Assembly: GCA_009760855.2 (NCBI GenBank)
Contig: WPIO01000003.1
Span: 14,483,501 to 14,547,500, forward strand
DNA length: 64,000 bases
Direction: 5' to 3'
Source of the DNA: Cristatella mucedo
Lineage: Eukaryota > Bryozoa > Phylactolaemata > Cristatellidae
In this document: in pieces, positions 34,261 to 44,264 of the stretch
Layout: each line of letters starts with the position of its first letter
Position numbering within the stretch: position 1 is the stretch's first letter
The notes under the pieces: model-generated
The model's input: only the letters and a program-made list of their open reading frames with translations
The model's database searches: none
What the model was told of the DNA's origin: nothing
Position numbers and translations under genes: made by a program

Positions 34261-35178
34261 GGCTTAGAAGAACTAACTTGTTTAATGTCTGTGGTAAACC
34301 GCAGGCCGTCTGGGCGAGGGCACATAGTGCGTTTAGCCAGAGGTGCAAACTTTCATTCGTCAGCTAGGACATATAACCGTTGCTTGCACCGTACTTGTGG
34401 CAAAGGACTTGATTTTGTCTAGTCCTTTGACACAAGGCTGCTGCAGCACGGTCGTAACAATGGTAAAAACGCGGAAGTTTACCTCGAAAGGCTCACTTGC
34501 AGATTACCAAACCTGGCCTGAGCTCAAAACCTCATTGATTGGTCTATGTCAATGAGGCGCCGTTAGTCATGCCTGCTCATGCACTGAAGATTGGTGAGTT
34601 TAACGGCTAGTCCTCGCTCGTCTCGCCAGCCTACAGTATCTGAGTGGTAAGACCGGATCCCGCGCAGCGTTGGTGGGACGCACGAGCTGCACTGCCGCGC
34701 TTATCGGCATCGTCTGTCGGCACTCGCCTTGTCCTCCTGCAGGTGCGCTACGGAGGTCGCAGCCGAGTCAGCCTGGGTGGGTGTGGGTGCTACGCGAGGC
34801 TGGCCATGCTTCTCCCGCTGCCGACCGTCGGCGGCGGTCCGTACCTTTCCTCTAACTGGCTGCCACTTCTCACTCCATTAGCGACGCACTGCCAGTGCTG
34901 TTCGTGCATGCGTTCGTGCGTGGATGCTGTTTTTAAGCCCATTGTCCCCCCAGGGCGTCGTAAAAAGGCTTTGTGAGCTAGGCACGTTCGCAAAGACTGG
35001 AAGTGCATGAAACGACGCTGGCATCCATGCCGGGCGTGCTTACTCGTTAGTTATGTTGCCCGATTGACGTCGCAGTTAAGACTCCCTGGGTTTTACGGTC
35101 AGGCTCAAGCTCAGAGTGAAAACTGCAGAGTTGAATGCCGTTAAACAAAGGCTCGGACCTCACAGAAACGGTTTTCAG
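34261..35178. other. CpG-rich region, no gene recognised
   Basis: 34570-34980 is markedly GC-rich with overlapping frames on all sides. It may belong to the neighbouring LTR element or a degraded relative; no repeat match was found. Confidence 0.3.
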
Positions 35179-35398
35179 TGTTAGGTTACTGTCTCCGGCT
35201 GCAGCAGGGCTAGTGGAGTCTAAAGGAAACACGAAGACACGAGCGGTCGAACGTGAGCGGCGAATGAGACTCTCGTCTTTATTCCCCCAGCGGGTACATA
35301 TACGAGCTGACTCACCACATATAAGGGAGTGCATCAGTGGTGTGCCACTGTGGTGGGCCGCACGCCCACATCAAAGGCTGCACCGAGCCAATTGCCCA
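35179..35398 (-). repeat. LTR (downstream copy)
   Basis: TG..CA termini. Shared segments with 37015-37243 include 'gtctccggctgcagcag', 'agactctcgtc', 'gactcaccaca.ataaggg' and 'gctgcaccgagccaattgcc'. Confidence 0.8.
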
Positions 35399-35859
35399 AT
35401 AGAATGTCAAAAAACCACATAGTCAGCTAGGCTTACAGGGGAGGGATGGCCAGCGGCCCCAAACTCGTGCAGGCTACCTGACCGCCATTCCCAGAAGGCT
35501 CACGTCAGCTCTGCCGCTCGGTAGCAGCCGGTCGTAGATGCTGCCCACCTTTAGGCAACAGTGGGGCACCGCTCCCACTGTCAGGCAGTTCCCGTAGGTC
35601 ACTTCCGTGGTAGCCCCGATGGCCGGTTGCATTCGCTCGTAGCCGGCCGATCCTGCACTTCGAAAACCACTGCGGGTCATGATTGCCCACCGTTCTCGGA
35701 GTTCCACTCCGCCATCTCGCGGTTGTGCTGTTTTGTGCTCAGCACCGAGCCGCTCTCACAGGTGTTCTTCGCCTCCGCAACGCTCACGCTGTTGTGTTTC
35801 GCCACGGCGAAGCTCTAGCTGCTTCGCTCGTGGGCAACCTGCACCTCGTCGTAGGCTAT

Positions 35860-36340
35860 ATCGCCTTGCTGTTGACTGCTATCTCGAGGCGCTCCTGTGC
35901 ACTCTGTGCAGAAACGCTCGTGCGGGTGCTGTTCACCACAGAGACGCTCTCGGCACTGCTCTCAGCGGCCTCTGAGATGCTCTCCGCCGCTACGACACTC
36001 GCGCTTCTGCGCTTGGCGGCCAAGACGTTGGTCTCACGAATGCATGTCGCTACTGCCGAGACGCCCTTGCTGGTGCGCCTCGCTGCCAAGACGTCACTCT
36101 CATGGGCTGCCTAGGCCTGGTCGCAGGCTACTGCCGCCTCGCCGCTGACTGCAATCTCGCGGTGATCCTCTGGGCTCTGGACCTAGATGCTTGTGCGGAT
36201 GCTCTCCACTGCGAAGAAGCTCTCGTCAATGATCTCTGCGGCCAAGACGTCGCTTTATCGGGCACTCTTTGCCGCCGAGATGATCTCTGCTGCTACGACG
36301 CTCTCACCGCTCTGCTTCGCCGCCGAGACGTCGCTCGCTT
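35860..36340 (-). other. Degenerate Ala/Ser/Glu-rich repeat region in LTR element
   Basis: Motifs like 'gccgagacg' and 'ccaagacg' recur every 25-60 bases. On the minus strand one frame reads 'SASVVAAESISEAAESSAES' and similar. Probably the frameshifted low-complexity continuation of the upstream gag-position ORF. Plus-strand frames of up to 143 codons are shadows. Confidence 0.45.
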
Positions 36341-36347
36341 GGGCCGC

Positions 36348-36929
36348 CTAAGCCTTTTCGCAGGCAACTATCGCCTCACCGCTGCCCACTACCGCCTTGC
36401 CGCTGGAAGCCGTCGCATGCAGCACCTCCTTATACTCCGGCTGCTGCCGCTGGGCACTTAGGTTGTTCTCGCGCTCTTCAGCTGTTGTAGCTACTGTGTC
36501 GGAAGCGGTCCCATACCCGCTTCCTCCATGGGTATTGCCGTCGGATAGCTGAGGCAGCCGAATGAGTTCCGCTCGAATGTCTGAATGTCGCGGGCAGTTG
36601 ACAGTGGGGTTGACCGGTGATGCAGCCGGCTCGTCGCCCAGCTTTGTTCCGGTCTCGGATCCGGCGAGCTGCTTCTGCTCCAGCCGAAACCTCTCGGCCT
36701 CAAGCTCGGCCTCCTCATCCGTCAACCACAAGAAGATCAGGATTAACTCATTTCGCAGCTTGTGGTAATCTTGCTTTACGTCGGTCGGATGATCACCCCA
36801 ACCGTGTATGGCGTTATAGCCCAGACACACTGGCGCAACAGGCTTCAGCTGCATCGAAATCTGTAGCTTTGCTACGGCCTTCTCAAGCGTTAGAAGCCAA
36901 GGCATAAAGTCCGGTCTGCCATGAAACAT
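36348..36929 (-). CDS. Gag-position ORF of the LTR element
   Basis: First ATG at 36929; the frame is open from the primer site (37013). 193 residues. It begins 'MFHGRPDFMPWLLTLEKAVA'. A region around residues 60-75 is hydrophobic (LILIFLWL), followed at once by a highly charged helix 'TDEEAELEAERFRLEQKQL', then a Ser/Gly/Thr-rich C-terminal half. No zinc knuckle is present. The position directly after the LTR suggests gag, but similarity to a named gag family cannot be claimed. Ends at a TGA; downstream sequence continues in other frames, so it may be truncated. Confidence 0.5.
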   Translation of the reverse strand: MFHGRPDFMPWLLTLEKAVAKLQISMQLKPVAPVCLGYNAIHGWGDHPTDVKQDYHKLRNELILIFLWLTDEEAELEAERFRLEQKQLAGSETGTKLGDEPAASPVNPTVNCPRHSDIRAELIRLPQLSDGNTHGGSGYGTASDTVATTAEERENNLSAQRQQPEYKEVLHATASSGKAVVGSGEAIVACEKA

Positions 36930-37014
36930 TTCGTACCTCAGTATAGACGTCCCATCTACACCGTAGAACGTCTGGTACTCTTTCGGCTCGAGTAAACCAT
37001 TCTTTGCTACCAAT

Positions 37015-37243
37015 TGTTATGTTACAGCGTCTCCGGCTGCAGCAGCGCTAGTGGAGTCTCACGGAGACACGAAGACACGAGCGGGCGAACGTGAGCGATG
37101 AACGAGACTCTCGTCGTTATTTCCCCAGCGGGTACATATGGGACCTAGGGGCTGACTCACCACAGATAAGGGAGTGCATCTGTGGTGAGCCACTGTGATG
37201 GGCCACACGCTCACATCAAAGGCTGCACCGAGCCAATTGCCCA
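37015..37243 (-). repeat. LTR (upstream copy)
   Basis: TG..CA termini; adjoins the tRNA-iMet-like primer site at 36997-37012. It has a 9-base insertion relative to the other LTR ('ggacctagg' region). Confidence 0.8.
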
Positions 37244-37442
37244 ACCGCCAGCTGTAGGTGGGGCGTACACTAGTGGCCGAGAAGCAACAGCCTTACTCAA
37301 CATCAGACTCAGGCCGGGGCCGAGCTAGAGTAAGGCTCAGACTCAGAGACTTTGGGCACGCCCCACTCAACGTGTACATCGCATTTTTGCTTGACAGCCT
37401 TTCCTCAATCTGTAGTGTAAGGAATGCAGGGACTTCCTTCTA

Positions 37443-37600
37443 TGGTACTAATAATGATATTTGTGTAGCACTCTAAGAAAACTCAACTACTTGCCAACAC
37501 TTTACTTAAGCTCGAAAGGGAGAGAGTATTGTTTGGTTAGTAATAGCATGTGCAGTGTCGGCTCGTACAAGCATACATAGGACGATTCACCCAAGCGAAC
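37443..37600 (-). mobile_element. LINE 3' UTR/tail remnant
   Basis: 'tgtagcactctaagaaaac' (hairpin), then 'ttggttagtaatagcatg' and 'gcagtgtcggctcg', in the order seen in the minus-strand LINE at 5312. Confidence 0.55.
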
Positions 37601-37609
37601 AAGTGCTAT

Positions 37610-37720
37610 AACAGCAATATAAACAATGGAACGTAGTACATGGCACCTCAAGAGAACCTAATTTCTTCTTTGGCACTTTCCATATTTTGGAAAGAGAAAA
37701 TATTAGCTGGTTAGTCATAT
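37610..37720 (-). mobile_element. LINE 3' tail remnant
   Basis: Degenerate hairpin 'gcacctcaagagaacctaat' / 'ttctttggcactttcc' followed by 'agctggttagtcat'. A second tail directly beside the previous one. Confidence 0.5.
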
Positions 37721-37882
37721 CGTAGATCTATCTTTTCAGAACCCCCTTCCCCAAAAGCAAAATTTATTCTACCGGAGCAAAGGCCTTGAGGAACAAGTAA
37801 TTTCTTAGCTTCTTTAATAATATCGCTAAATAAGGATTATTAATTATATATATATATTTATTTATTTATATATTTATTTACT

Positions 37883-38040
37883 ATAAGCTGATTTTACAGC
37901 CTCACTTGCTTAGCAGACGAGCCTAATGGGTATCTCCACCGCTTGCACTAGGTAATAAAGGAGTATCCACTGCAGAATTCGAACCCACGACCTCTATTGT
38001 GGAGGACGAGTGCCTTTCTCCTGGGCTACCATGGCCCTAA
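37883..38040 (-). mobile_element. tRNA-derived SINE
   Basis: 'agctgattttacagcctcac', 'ggtatctccaccgcttgcac', B box complement 'gaattcgaacccacgacctc', A box side 'ctcctgggctaccatggc'. Confidence 0.75.
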
Positions 38041-38309
38041 TAATGCAGGCCTATCGTGGATTTTGGCTATCCGAAATTTGTCAAATTTACTTCACTGTGC
38101 TAATCACTTACACTTTGGAATCGCCTGCAGTGGAATAAATAACTAAACTTAGGCATCGCACTTTTCAGTCATTGGGTCATACCGGGGTTCGTAGCCCTCA
38201 ACCTTAGACAGCGATTGAGCGTGAGATGACTAGCTGAGGAAGCGGTCATCGGGATGGAACTTTCAAAAGTCAAGAAGTGGTGAAAGAGTACACCTAAATT
38301 AAGAACGCA

Positions 38310-38440
38310 TGATAATAATAATAATAACAATAATAATACATACGCATAGCATCCTGCGAGAACTTGATCTCTTTCTAGGCACTTTAAATATACTATAAAG
38401 GCTACGTAACCATATAATTAATTGTCACAGGCCTAGTGGC
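38310..38440 (-). mobile_element. LINE 3' tail remnant
   Basis: An (AAT)n run, then 'cctgcgagaacttgatctct' / 'ttctaggcactttaaa' (hairpin), then decayed UTR. Confidence 0.6.
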
Positions 38441-38710
38441 AAAATATATAATGTGGTTGGTGGGCATAATGAAAGTCGCACTACAGCACCCCGAAGTCTT
38501 GTAGTCCAGCAGAACGAGTACGGCGTCCAATGAGACGGAGTTTGGTTCAATCTTCGCTTAGCTTAAGAAAATAAGCCCACATCCATCCTCGAATGTAAGC
38601 AAGACAGGCATTTAATTCATTGGCCGCTCCAGCCAATTCCAGTGATTTAAAGGACAGAGCTCAGCAGCCAGTCAAGCCTCTGTCCTGAACGGCATAGCTG
38701 CTGCATCGTA

Positions 38711-38926
38711 CTATTTCTGTGTAAGATTTACTGGCTCCCTATCACGAATCAAATCATCTGTAAGACTCACTCTCTCTGGCCTCCAGATCACTAATCTCGC
38801 TTTTGCCAGGCTTTCTATTTGACCACGATCACTCATGCGTTTCGCTCTCTCGTACCATCTATTCCTTGGCTTCCTGTCACCACACCGTTCTCTGAATTTT
38901 GGTGGGAGCTTTTGAGGATGAGACAT
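38711..38926 (-). other. Unassigned basic ORF, 71 codons
   Basis: Starts 'MSHPQKLPPKFRERCGDRKP', very rich in Arg/Lys, and ends at a normal stop. No homology recognised; no splice context examined convincingly. Could be a LINE/transposon nucleic-acid-binding fragment or chance. Confidence 0.2.
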
Positions 38927-38984
38927 CTTCCATCTGGGTCGTGAAGTGTGAGCACCTTGCAGTGGGTCTAAGAGTCAGTTGCAA

Positions 38985-39180
38985 AGCAAAGAATGTGCTG
39001 AAATTTCATTTTGTGTACCCAAAGCCCGAGCAGCTGCGTAAGCCACTAAATTCATCTCAAGCAGCAAAGATAAAGTGGGGGCCCTAGCCAAGCCGGTATG
39101 ACTGAGGAAAGGAAGTGGCGTCGAAGTATTAGAATAAGACTTCTGGACAGTTAGCGTCCGAGTAGGCCACAATTGAGATC
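38985..39180 (-). mobile_element. Possible second-family LINE remnant
   Basis: 'ctcaagcagcaaagataaag' and 'ggaagtggcgtcgaagtatt' resemble the complement of the family's 'ctttctctttgttgcgtgag' and 'acttctatgctac' region. Weak. Confidence 0.35.
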
Positions 39181-39287
39181 ATGTCATCGTTTCACTGCTG
39201 CTTCCATACACCTATTTGCCGACTTAAGTAGGCAATACATCTGTTTTTGATTGACTGCACAGCACCCTTTTAATAATACTAAACCAA

Positions 39288-40340
39288 CATTCGACGTACG
39301 CTTTATTTTACTTATGTTTTCATCAAGAACGGTTGGTTTTTTATGTCTGCCACTCTTTTGATCTGCTAGACGCTGGCAAACAGCAATTAATCTCCTGAAT
39401 TCCAATCTTTTAAAGGGATAGTTCCTAAACATCGTCTTTGAGGATAAAACTCTTGGTCATAGTCAGAACACAAACACTTTTGAGAAGGTTCACGACTTCT
39501 GACTTGACTTCAGTGAATCCAAATTACCCGTGCATAAGTTTGAATATAATCTTAATCTTAACAAACGTATTGGAAGTACCACATCTTTTGAGCTATCATA
39601 ATATTGCTATCATAATCAGCTACATAATATTGCAGCTAATAGAGACTACAGTGTCTTGTAATCTAATCATTCCCGTGTATAATTTCGTCACAATAAAGTC
39701 AGTTCTTTTCAGTATAAAAGCACCATCTGATTCAATGTACGTGGCTGTTTCGGTAACTACTGCTCACAGATTGCTTGACATAGGAGCTACCTACATCCGA
39801 CAGCTGTACTGTTGTTCCGTTCGCCACATCCGGGCATTCTTAACTACTGCCTGTACATGTGCCATCTCAGCCAGTGGAGCATCTTCAGGCTCCGCTTAGC
39901 TGCCGAGGCTGCCGTAAATGAGTGGTCAGGGGATGGGGAGGAATTCATGATTGGTTTTATCTTGAGTTTGAATCAATCGCATCTCATGAAAGTCTCTAAG
40001 CTCAGGCATTCTAATTATCATTTATCGAAAGAGAATTAGGTAGCTTAGCAAGGACGTAGAAAGAATTTCCCTTATGGCTGGCTTAAGCTTGATTCTGAGG
40101 AGCCTGGCAGACGGTCCAGGTCATCTCTTCATCATGTGTTCGGACAAGCTCTTTAGCTCAGCTAAAGACCGGCTATTTTAATCATATCGCTATTTTAAGT
40201 GTTCTGCCAGCTGCTACAATGACTCTACAAAATTTTAGAAATTCTGGACCTGCATGACGAAGACTAGCCTCCCGGAAGTGTAATCGGAAGTCCAAAATAG
40301 AAATTCCCTCCCCTAGTTGGAAAGTTACATGCAGTGCGAA
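39288..40340. repeat. Tandem duplication, first copy (about 1.05 kb)
   Basis: Matches 40511-42496 (with its LINE insert removed) from 'acattcgacgtacgctttat' to 'agttggaaagttacatgcag'. Identity about 85-90 percent by eye. Shared frames on both strands are short ('MCHLSQWSIFRLRLAAEA') and lack a domain. Confidence 0.9.
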
Positions 40341-40510
40341 AAAGTCTTATTGAATTGCTGCTTAGCAGCCCACAGAGCTGATTAAACAGTAAACCTGTTT
40401 AGTGATTCGTTATTCGGAGGGCTGAGGAAGCATTAGACGTACACCAAAGTGTACGGACTAGAGTAACTAGAGCTCTGACGAGGCGCCGAATAAATACCTT
40501 TAAGCATTCT

Positions 40511-42496
40511 TACATTCGACGTACGCTTTATTTTACTTTGGTTTCTATCCTGAACTATTGGTTTGTTTGACGTCTGCCACATTTTTAATCCGCTAGACGC
40601 TGGCACACGGCAATAATTCTCCTGAATTCCGATCTTTCAAAGGAATAGTTCCTGAACATTATCTCCTTGACTAAGACGATGATACAATTATTGCTCATAG
40701 TCGGGACACAAACCCTTTTAAGAAGATCCACGACTTCTGACTTGACTTCAGTGAATCCAAATTAAAAGACCTATTGGCTGTACCACCTGCTTCTTGAACT
40801 ATCAGCTTCATAATATTGCAGCTAATAGAGCCAACAGTTGCATGTAGTATAACAATCCCCGTGTATAATTTCATTTCACAATAAAGTCAGTTCTTTTCAG
40901 TGTAAAAGCGTCATTTGCTTTAATGTACCAGCGACGTGGCTGTTTTGGTAGCTACCGCTCACAGATTGCTTTGCATAGGAGCTACATACACCGACAGCCA
41001 TACTGATGTTCCTTTCGCCTCTTCCGGGCATTCTTTCCTGCTGCCTGCACATGTGCCATCTCAGCCAGTGGAGCATCTTCAGGCTCCGCTTAGCTGCTGA
41101 GGCCACCGTAAATGAGCGGTCAGGGAATGGGGAGGAATTCACGATTGGTTTTTATCTTGAGTTTGAATCAATCGCATCTCATGAAAGTCTCTAAACTCAG
41201 GCATTTTAAAGCTCATTTATCGCAAGAGAATGCGGCAGCCTAACAAGGACGTAGCCAGGATTTCCCTCATGGGTGGCTAAAGCTTGACTTTGAGGAGAGT
41301 GGCAGACTGTCCAGGTCATCACTTCAACATTTGCTCCGACAAGCTCTTTAGTTCCACTAAAGACCGGCTATTTTAATCATCATTTAATATCATATCAAAC
41401 TTGACTTTCAAAATTGGCTCTGCCAGCATATCTCCAGTTGCATCAGCTCGAAATCTAGGTGTCATATTCCAAAGCGACCTCTCGTTAGACGACCACATCA
41501 GCTCCACAGTCAAATCAGCCTATTTTCAGCTTCATAACATTGCTAAAATTAGGGCTTGCTTAGATAAGGATACCACATCCAAGTTGGTCCATGCATTCGT
41601 GACATCTCGTCTCGACTTCTGCAACTCACTGCTTACTGGCCTACCAGCATGTGCGATCAGGCGATTGCAGCTGGTGCAAAACTCTGCAGCTAGGCTTGTC
41701 TGTCGTGAGCGTCGCAGTTGCCACATTACTCCACTTCTCGCCGACCTGCACTGGTTACCAGTCAAGCAACAGATTGACTTCAAGGTTTTGTCGCTCACTT
41801 TTAGGTCTCTTCATTCTATGGCTCCAGCCTATCTTTCAGATATACTACCCCATCAGGCAAAGCATCGTACCACTCGCTTTTCGGAATCCAACAGTCTAGA
41901 AATACCTCGTACAAACCTTAAATCCTTTGGAGACCATGCATTTAGCTCGTATGCTCCCACAGCCTGGAACTCCCTCCCGACCTGCATCAGAACATCCCCC
42001 GACCTGACCACATTTAAAAGAAACTTAAAAACATACCTATTTAGGACAGCATTTAGTGGGTCCTTGTGATTCGTCCTCGATGTGCTTATGCGTGCTGACA
42101 CTGTTCATGCTGCCACTAACCACATTTGAATGCTGACCCAGTGCATGTAACCCCTAACCATGTTATTCATTTTGCTTGTTTTTCAAGCATGATTTTACTT
42201 ACTATTCTATTGCGTATCACTTTGCAGCAAATGTAAAGCGCCTAGAAAGAGATTAAGTTCTCTGAGGGCGCTTTATCAAGTGCAATATTATTATTATTAT
42301 TATTATTATATCCATATCATATCATTTAATCATCTTAATCATCGCTATTTTAAGTGTTCTGCCTAGCTGTTAAAATGAGTCTAGACAATTTTAGAAATTG
42401 TGGACCTGCGTGACGAAGACTAGCCTTCCGGAAGTGTAATCGGAAGTCCAAAATAGAAATTCCCTCCCATAGTTGGAAAGTTACATACAGTGCGAG
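40511..42496. repeat. Tandem duplication, second copy, with LINE insert
   Basis: Second copy in the same orientation, separated from the first by 170 bp. Interrupted at 41400-42308 by a LINE. The empty site in copy 1 reads 'ctattttaatcatatcgct'. Confidence 0.9.
41400..42308 (+). mobile_element. Youngest L2-like LINE copy, 5'-truncated
   Basis: Contains a 222-codon frame (41401-42069, stop at the end) for the ORF2 C-terminus without stops: 'SLDDHISSTVKSAYFQLHNI', 'ACLDKDTTSKLVHAFVTSRL', 'PLLADLHWLPVKQQIDFKVL', 'TTFKRNLKTYLFRTAFSGSL'. The frame continues upstream of the truncation point, so the first codon is not a true start. The 3' UTR is followed by a clean terminal hairpin (42233-42275) and a (TTA)n tail. 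Likely target duplication 'atatcatatca' on both sides. RT and endonuclease are absent, so it is immobile by itself. Confidence 0.9.
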
Positions 42497-42544
42497 AATA
42501 TTTCATCAGATTCTGCCGGCCTGTTTAAACTAGTCTAAATGAAG

Positions 42545-42928
42545 TCACGTATTTAGAAACTTCAACTGCATTATCTTTCTTATATCTGCCATCCGTGTCC
42601 GGATGTCATCAATACATGCAGCAAGGGATATGAGAGAATTCGAGGTTCTCGAAGGCTGGGATGGATCAAAGCAAAGGTACAACTGAGTGTCATCTGCATA
42701 GAAGTGAAAGCCTAGATTGTGCTTGGCAATCACATCAGATAGAGGGAGAGTATAAACCATGAAAAGAACCGGACCTAGCACGGAGCCCTGAGGTACGTCA
42801 TATTTCAGAGGTACCTCAAATGATCTTTGTCTATTCATCTCAATACTCTGGAGTCTCCCACTGAGATAGGACCTGCATCTTGAAGGCTTCTGTTGTTCAG
42901 AAGTTGATGGAATAGAGCTTTGCAACAA
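42545..42928 (-). mobile_element. L2-like LINE fragment with RT catalytic box
   Basis: The minus-strand frame of 127 codons includes 'DVPQGSVLGPVLFMVYTLPL' followed by 'HNLGFHFYADDTQLYLCFDP'. The YADD catalytic residues are intact here. The frame ends at the thumb region ('IDDIRTRMAD'). Upstream RT and downstream C-terminus are missing. Confidence 0.85.
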
Positions 42929-42989
42929 AATTTATGACTGTAAAATGCTTCTTGTCTTACGTCACGACTCGGCACCACAGACACCACTG

Positions 42990-43270
42990 GAACTCGTGTC
43001 TTTCGTTATCAGTTATTGAGAAGATGAACCTCCTAACTTAAGTGTTGCCTTGCAAGTTCTTCTCACCGTAGCTGAATCAATTGCAAGTTGTGAACACTCT
43101 TTTAGCAAGCTGAAGACAATCCTGTTTAATCTGAGAGCCTCAATGGGCCAAGATTGAGTTTAGATTTGGCCTTGCTAGGCATGGAGAAAGAAACTCTGAA
43201 AAGTATTGACTTTCAAGCTGTAACAGACCAGTTTACCATGCCAAAGAATTCACTTAAGTTGAAGCTGTGA
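42990..43270 (+). pseudogene. hAT transposase dimerisation-domain remnant
   Basis: The plus strand reads 'VLLTVAESIASCEHSFSKLK', 'TILFNLRASMGQD', stop, 'LSLDLALLGMEKETLKSIDF', matching the C-terminal dimerisation helices typical of hAT-superfamily transposases (A-E-x-S-F-S-x-L-K, L-R-x-x-M-x-Q-x-R-L, L-A-L-L-x-I/M-E). One in-frame stop replaces the Arg after 'MGQD'. No catalytic region or TIR was found nearby. Confidence 0.7.
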
Positions 43271-44264
43271 GAGCTACCGTGTATCTTTTCTCGACTCGAT
43301 AAATCTACTAGCGTGGGTTTCTGCATTTCTTCTGTGGTGGAGCTAGTATGCATTAATTTTTGACAAAGAGAGGGGCGTTATTATCTCAGTTTTGTCTCCG
43401 TGCGCCGAAAGGTCTTGCTACGCCTCTGCGTGCCACTTCTCGGTTGCTTAGGCTCATTTCCTGCATAACCTGCAGTTGTCCTTTCGTTTATGTCGTCGGT
43501 CATGATCGATAAAATAACATGTCCAGCGGCATCGGAGATCGCTGATCAACGATCTCTGACCCATTTTAGACTTGGCTCCAATATTAGCAGGAAGACGAAG
43601 GTTCTCTGCTGAAAGGTATGAAAGCCCTTCTCTCGGCCACACTAAGATTTCGCAGACGAATGAGAGCTCTTGTGGAACAAACGAATGGCTAAAATATTGC
43701 AAACGCGTTAGTCCCTAGCAACGCCACATTAAAATGCCCCCAAATCCATAGCAACCACGTGGTTTTTTGCAGTTTTAAATCACTTAATGCACTGGCTACA
43801 AGCGACAATCGTTTCATTTTGGCTGCGGTGGTCACGGTTTAATGGAGCCCTTGGCTGTGCATAGAGTTCCATCTCCGACTGTCTGACTCTTTTATGTTTA
43901 TTGTTAGAACAAGACTTTTACGTTTGGGTGTAACCACCCAATTATCCTATGTTGCTAAGAATAGGTATTGTTAGTAGCTCTGCTTTTAGTCTCGAGTACA
44001 ATGATGAACAGAGATAAGGTAATATTAACCGGAATTTATTGTGTGTTGTCACATGAATTGACCGCATAGGTGCACGCCTATCGCTGGGGTCAGGGGAATG
44101 CAATTGTTGAGTCAACCTGCAATATCGGTTATTTATTGGTTTATTGTGTCTGGTCTGCTGCTGCAGATGAACGCATTAATAACGGCACATCGTGCACTTG
44201 GGAAATGCCCGGGATAAGGATCTGCTTGCCTACAAATATGAGGCTCGTAATATGAAAGATGCTT
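43271..44264. other. No firm gene; one 82-codon minus frame
   Basis: The minus frame 43454-43702 ends 'DHDRRHKRKDNCRLCRK' and is basic and Cys-containing. Unassigned, may be chance. The rest has no features. Confidence 0.25.

Larger units (their letters stand above)
35179..37243 (-). mobile_element. Short LTR retroelement, minus orientation, no pol seen
   Basis: Two direct repeats, 35179-35398 and 37015-37243, each start TG and end CA and are about 88 percent identical by eye. Inside the right repeat, the minus strand reads 'TGGTAGCAAAGAATGG' two bases after the LTR end, the position of a primer-binding site. It matches the complement of animal initiator tRNA-Met 3' ends at 14 of 16 bases. 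The internal part is only 1.6 kb and contains one open frame, in the gag position. No protease, RT or integrase motif is visible. No matching 5-bp target duplication was found (ttcag versus accgc). Confidence 0.75.

Noticed and set aside
35561-36461. Plus-strand frames up to 143 codons
   Set aside because: The element is oriented on the minus strand; these are GC-rich shadows of the Ala/Ser/Glu region.
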